Origin: CAZWES01 sp964632395
Lineage (GTDB): Bacteria; Patescibacteriota; Gracilibacteria; Peribacterales; Peribacteraceae
Assembly (NCBI GenBank): GCA_964632395.1
Contig: CAZWES010000001.1
Span: 61,855-125,854 of the forward strand
Length of the DNA: 64,000 nucleotides
Direction of reading: 5' to 3'
Shown here: positions 63,978-64,000 of the stretch, in pieces
How the letters are laid out: each line of letters starts with the position of its first letter
Position numbering within the stretch: the first letter of the stretch is position 1
Program-made: the position numbers and the translations under genes
Notes under the pieces: generated by a model
The model's input: the letters and a program-made list of their open reading frames with translations, nothing else
The model's database searches: none
Told to the model about the DNA's origin: nothing

Positions 63978-64000
63978 TCACCGACTTTAGGTATAAACAA

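Noticed and set aside
1..64000. UGA recoding (Gracilibacteria-type code)
   Set aside because: UGA ends many genes at family-expected places (for example hisB), and no protein requires in-frame UGA reading.
1..64000. rRNA genes, tmRNA, RNase P RNA or a complete insertion sequence
   Set aside because: No matching conserved sequences, transposase motifs or terminal repeats with a transposase were seen.

Overview
The window looks like a chromosomal segment of a Candidate Phyla Radiation (Patescibacteria) bacterium, most like Peregrinibacteria. Reasons: very compact gene packing, many small lineage-restricted membrane proteins (a DUF5652 protein, a DUF5678 protein, lipoproteins), two VirD4/TraG-like ATPases, a VirB2-like pilin, a large GLUG-repeat pseudopilin, and otherwise bacterial housekeeping genes. 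UGA is used as an ordinary stop (hisB, the 13.3 kb ArsR gene), which argues against the UGA-recoding Gracilibacteria/Absconditabacteria. The taxonomic placement is inference.

Layout. 0.1-5.7 kb: DUF3800 protein, VirD4-like ATPase, VirB2-like pilin, CvpA-like protein. 5.7-7.4 kb: a two-gene module (L,D-transpeptidase-like protein plus membrane-anchored C-x4-C protein) just 3' of tRNA-Ala(CGC). 7.5-13.6 kb: lipoprotein, obgE, tRNA-Leu, a RelE/RHH toxin-antitoxin pair with a visible operator, PHP-type polX, an ArsR regulator. 13.6-15.9 kb: a second, diverged copy of the two-gene module, bounded by ~86-bp direct repeats that duplicate the his-operon terminator. 15.9-23.3 kb: a complete, tightly overlapping histidine operon with a HisA-HisF fusion, HisB and HisIE fusions, and a TrpR/YerC-like regulator in front. 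23.3-26.1 kb: DUF711 and kinase-like genes separated by repeated ~86-bp elements ending in the palindrome GTTTTAATACGTTAAAAC. 26.2-29.1 kb: two archaeal-type purP genes, one coupled to a NYN-domain nuclease behind a leader RNA with a terminator. 29.2-36.3 kb: GLUG pseudopilin, prs, DsbA-like oxidoreductase, tRNA-Val, flavodoxin and a two-subunit 2-oxoacid:acceptor oxidoreductase. 36.3-52 kb: dcd, coiled-coil proteins, antiporter-like protein, DsbA lipoprotein, dnaX, 5-formyl-THF cyclo-ligase, a retropepsin-like protease pair, ybaK, glyA and small genes. 52-64 kb: a second VirD4-like ATPase, hrcA with a CIRCE operator, bL31, gyrA, rsmI, asparaginase-like, ruvA, pgi, trxA and tRNA-Ala(TGC).

How it fits together. 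prs makes PRPP, HisG starts histidine synthesis from PRPP and ATP, and the HisH/HisF reaction releases AICAR, which is the known substrate of PurP. Placing prs, his and two purP genes within 16 kb suggests AICAR salvage (inference). The 2-oxoacid oxidoreductase has no ferredoxin subunit beside it but does have a flavodoxin.

A recurrent signal is that a good -10 box lies about 6-7 bases before the start codon of many genes (hisR-like, polX, glyA, ybaK, ruvA, obgE, dnaX and others), usually without a Shine-Dalgarno sequence. This points to widespread leaderless mRNAs. Palindromic REP-like sequences are also inserted in frame inside coding genes (polX, gyrA, a lipoprotein). No rRNA, CRISPR array or complete insertion sequence was seen.
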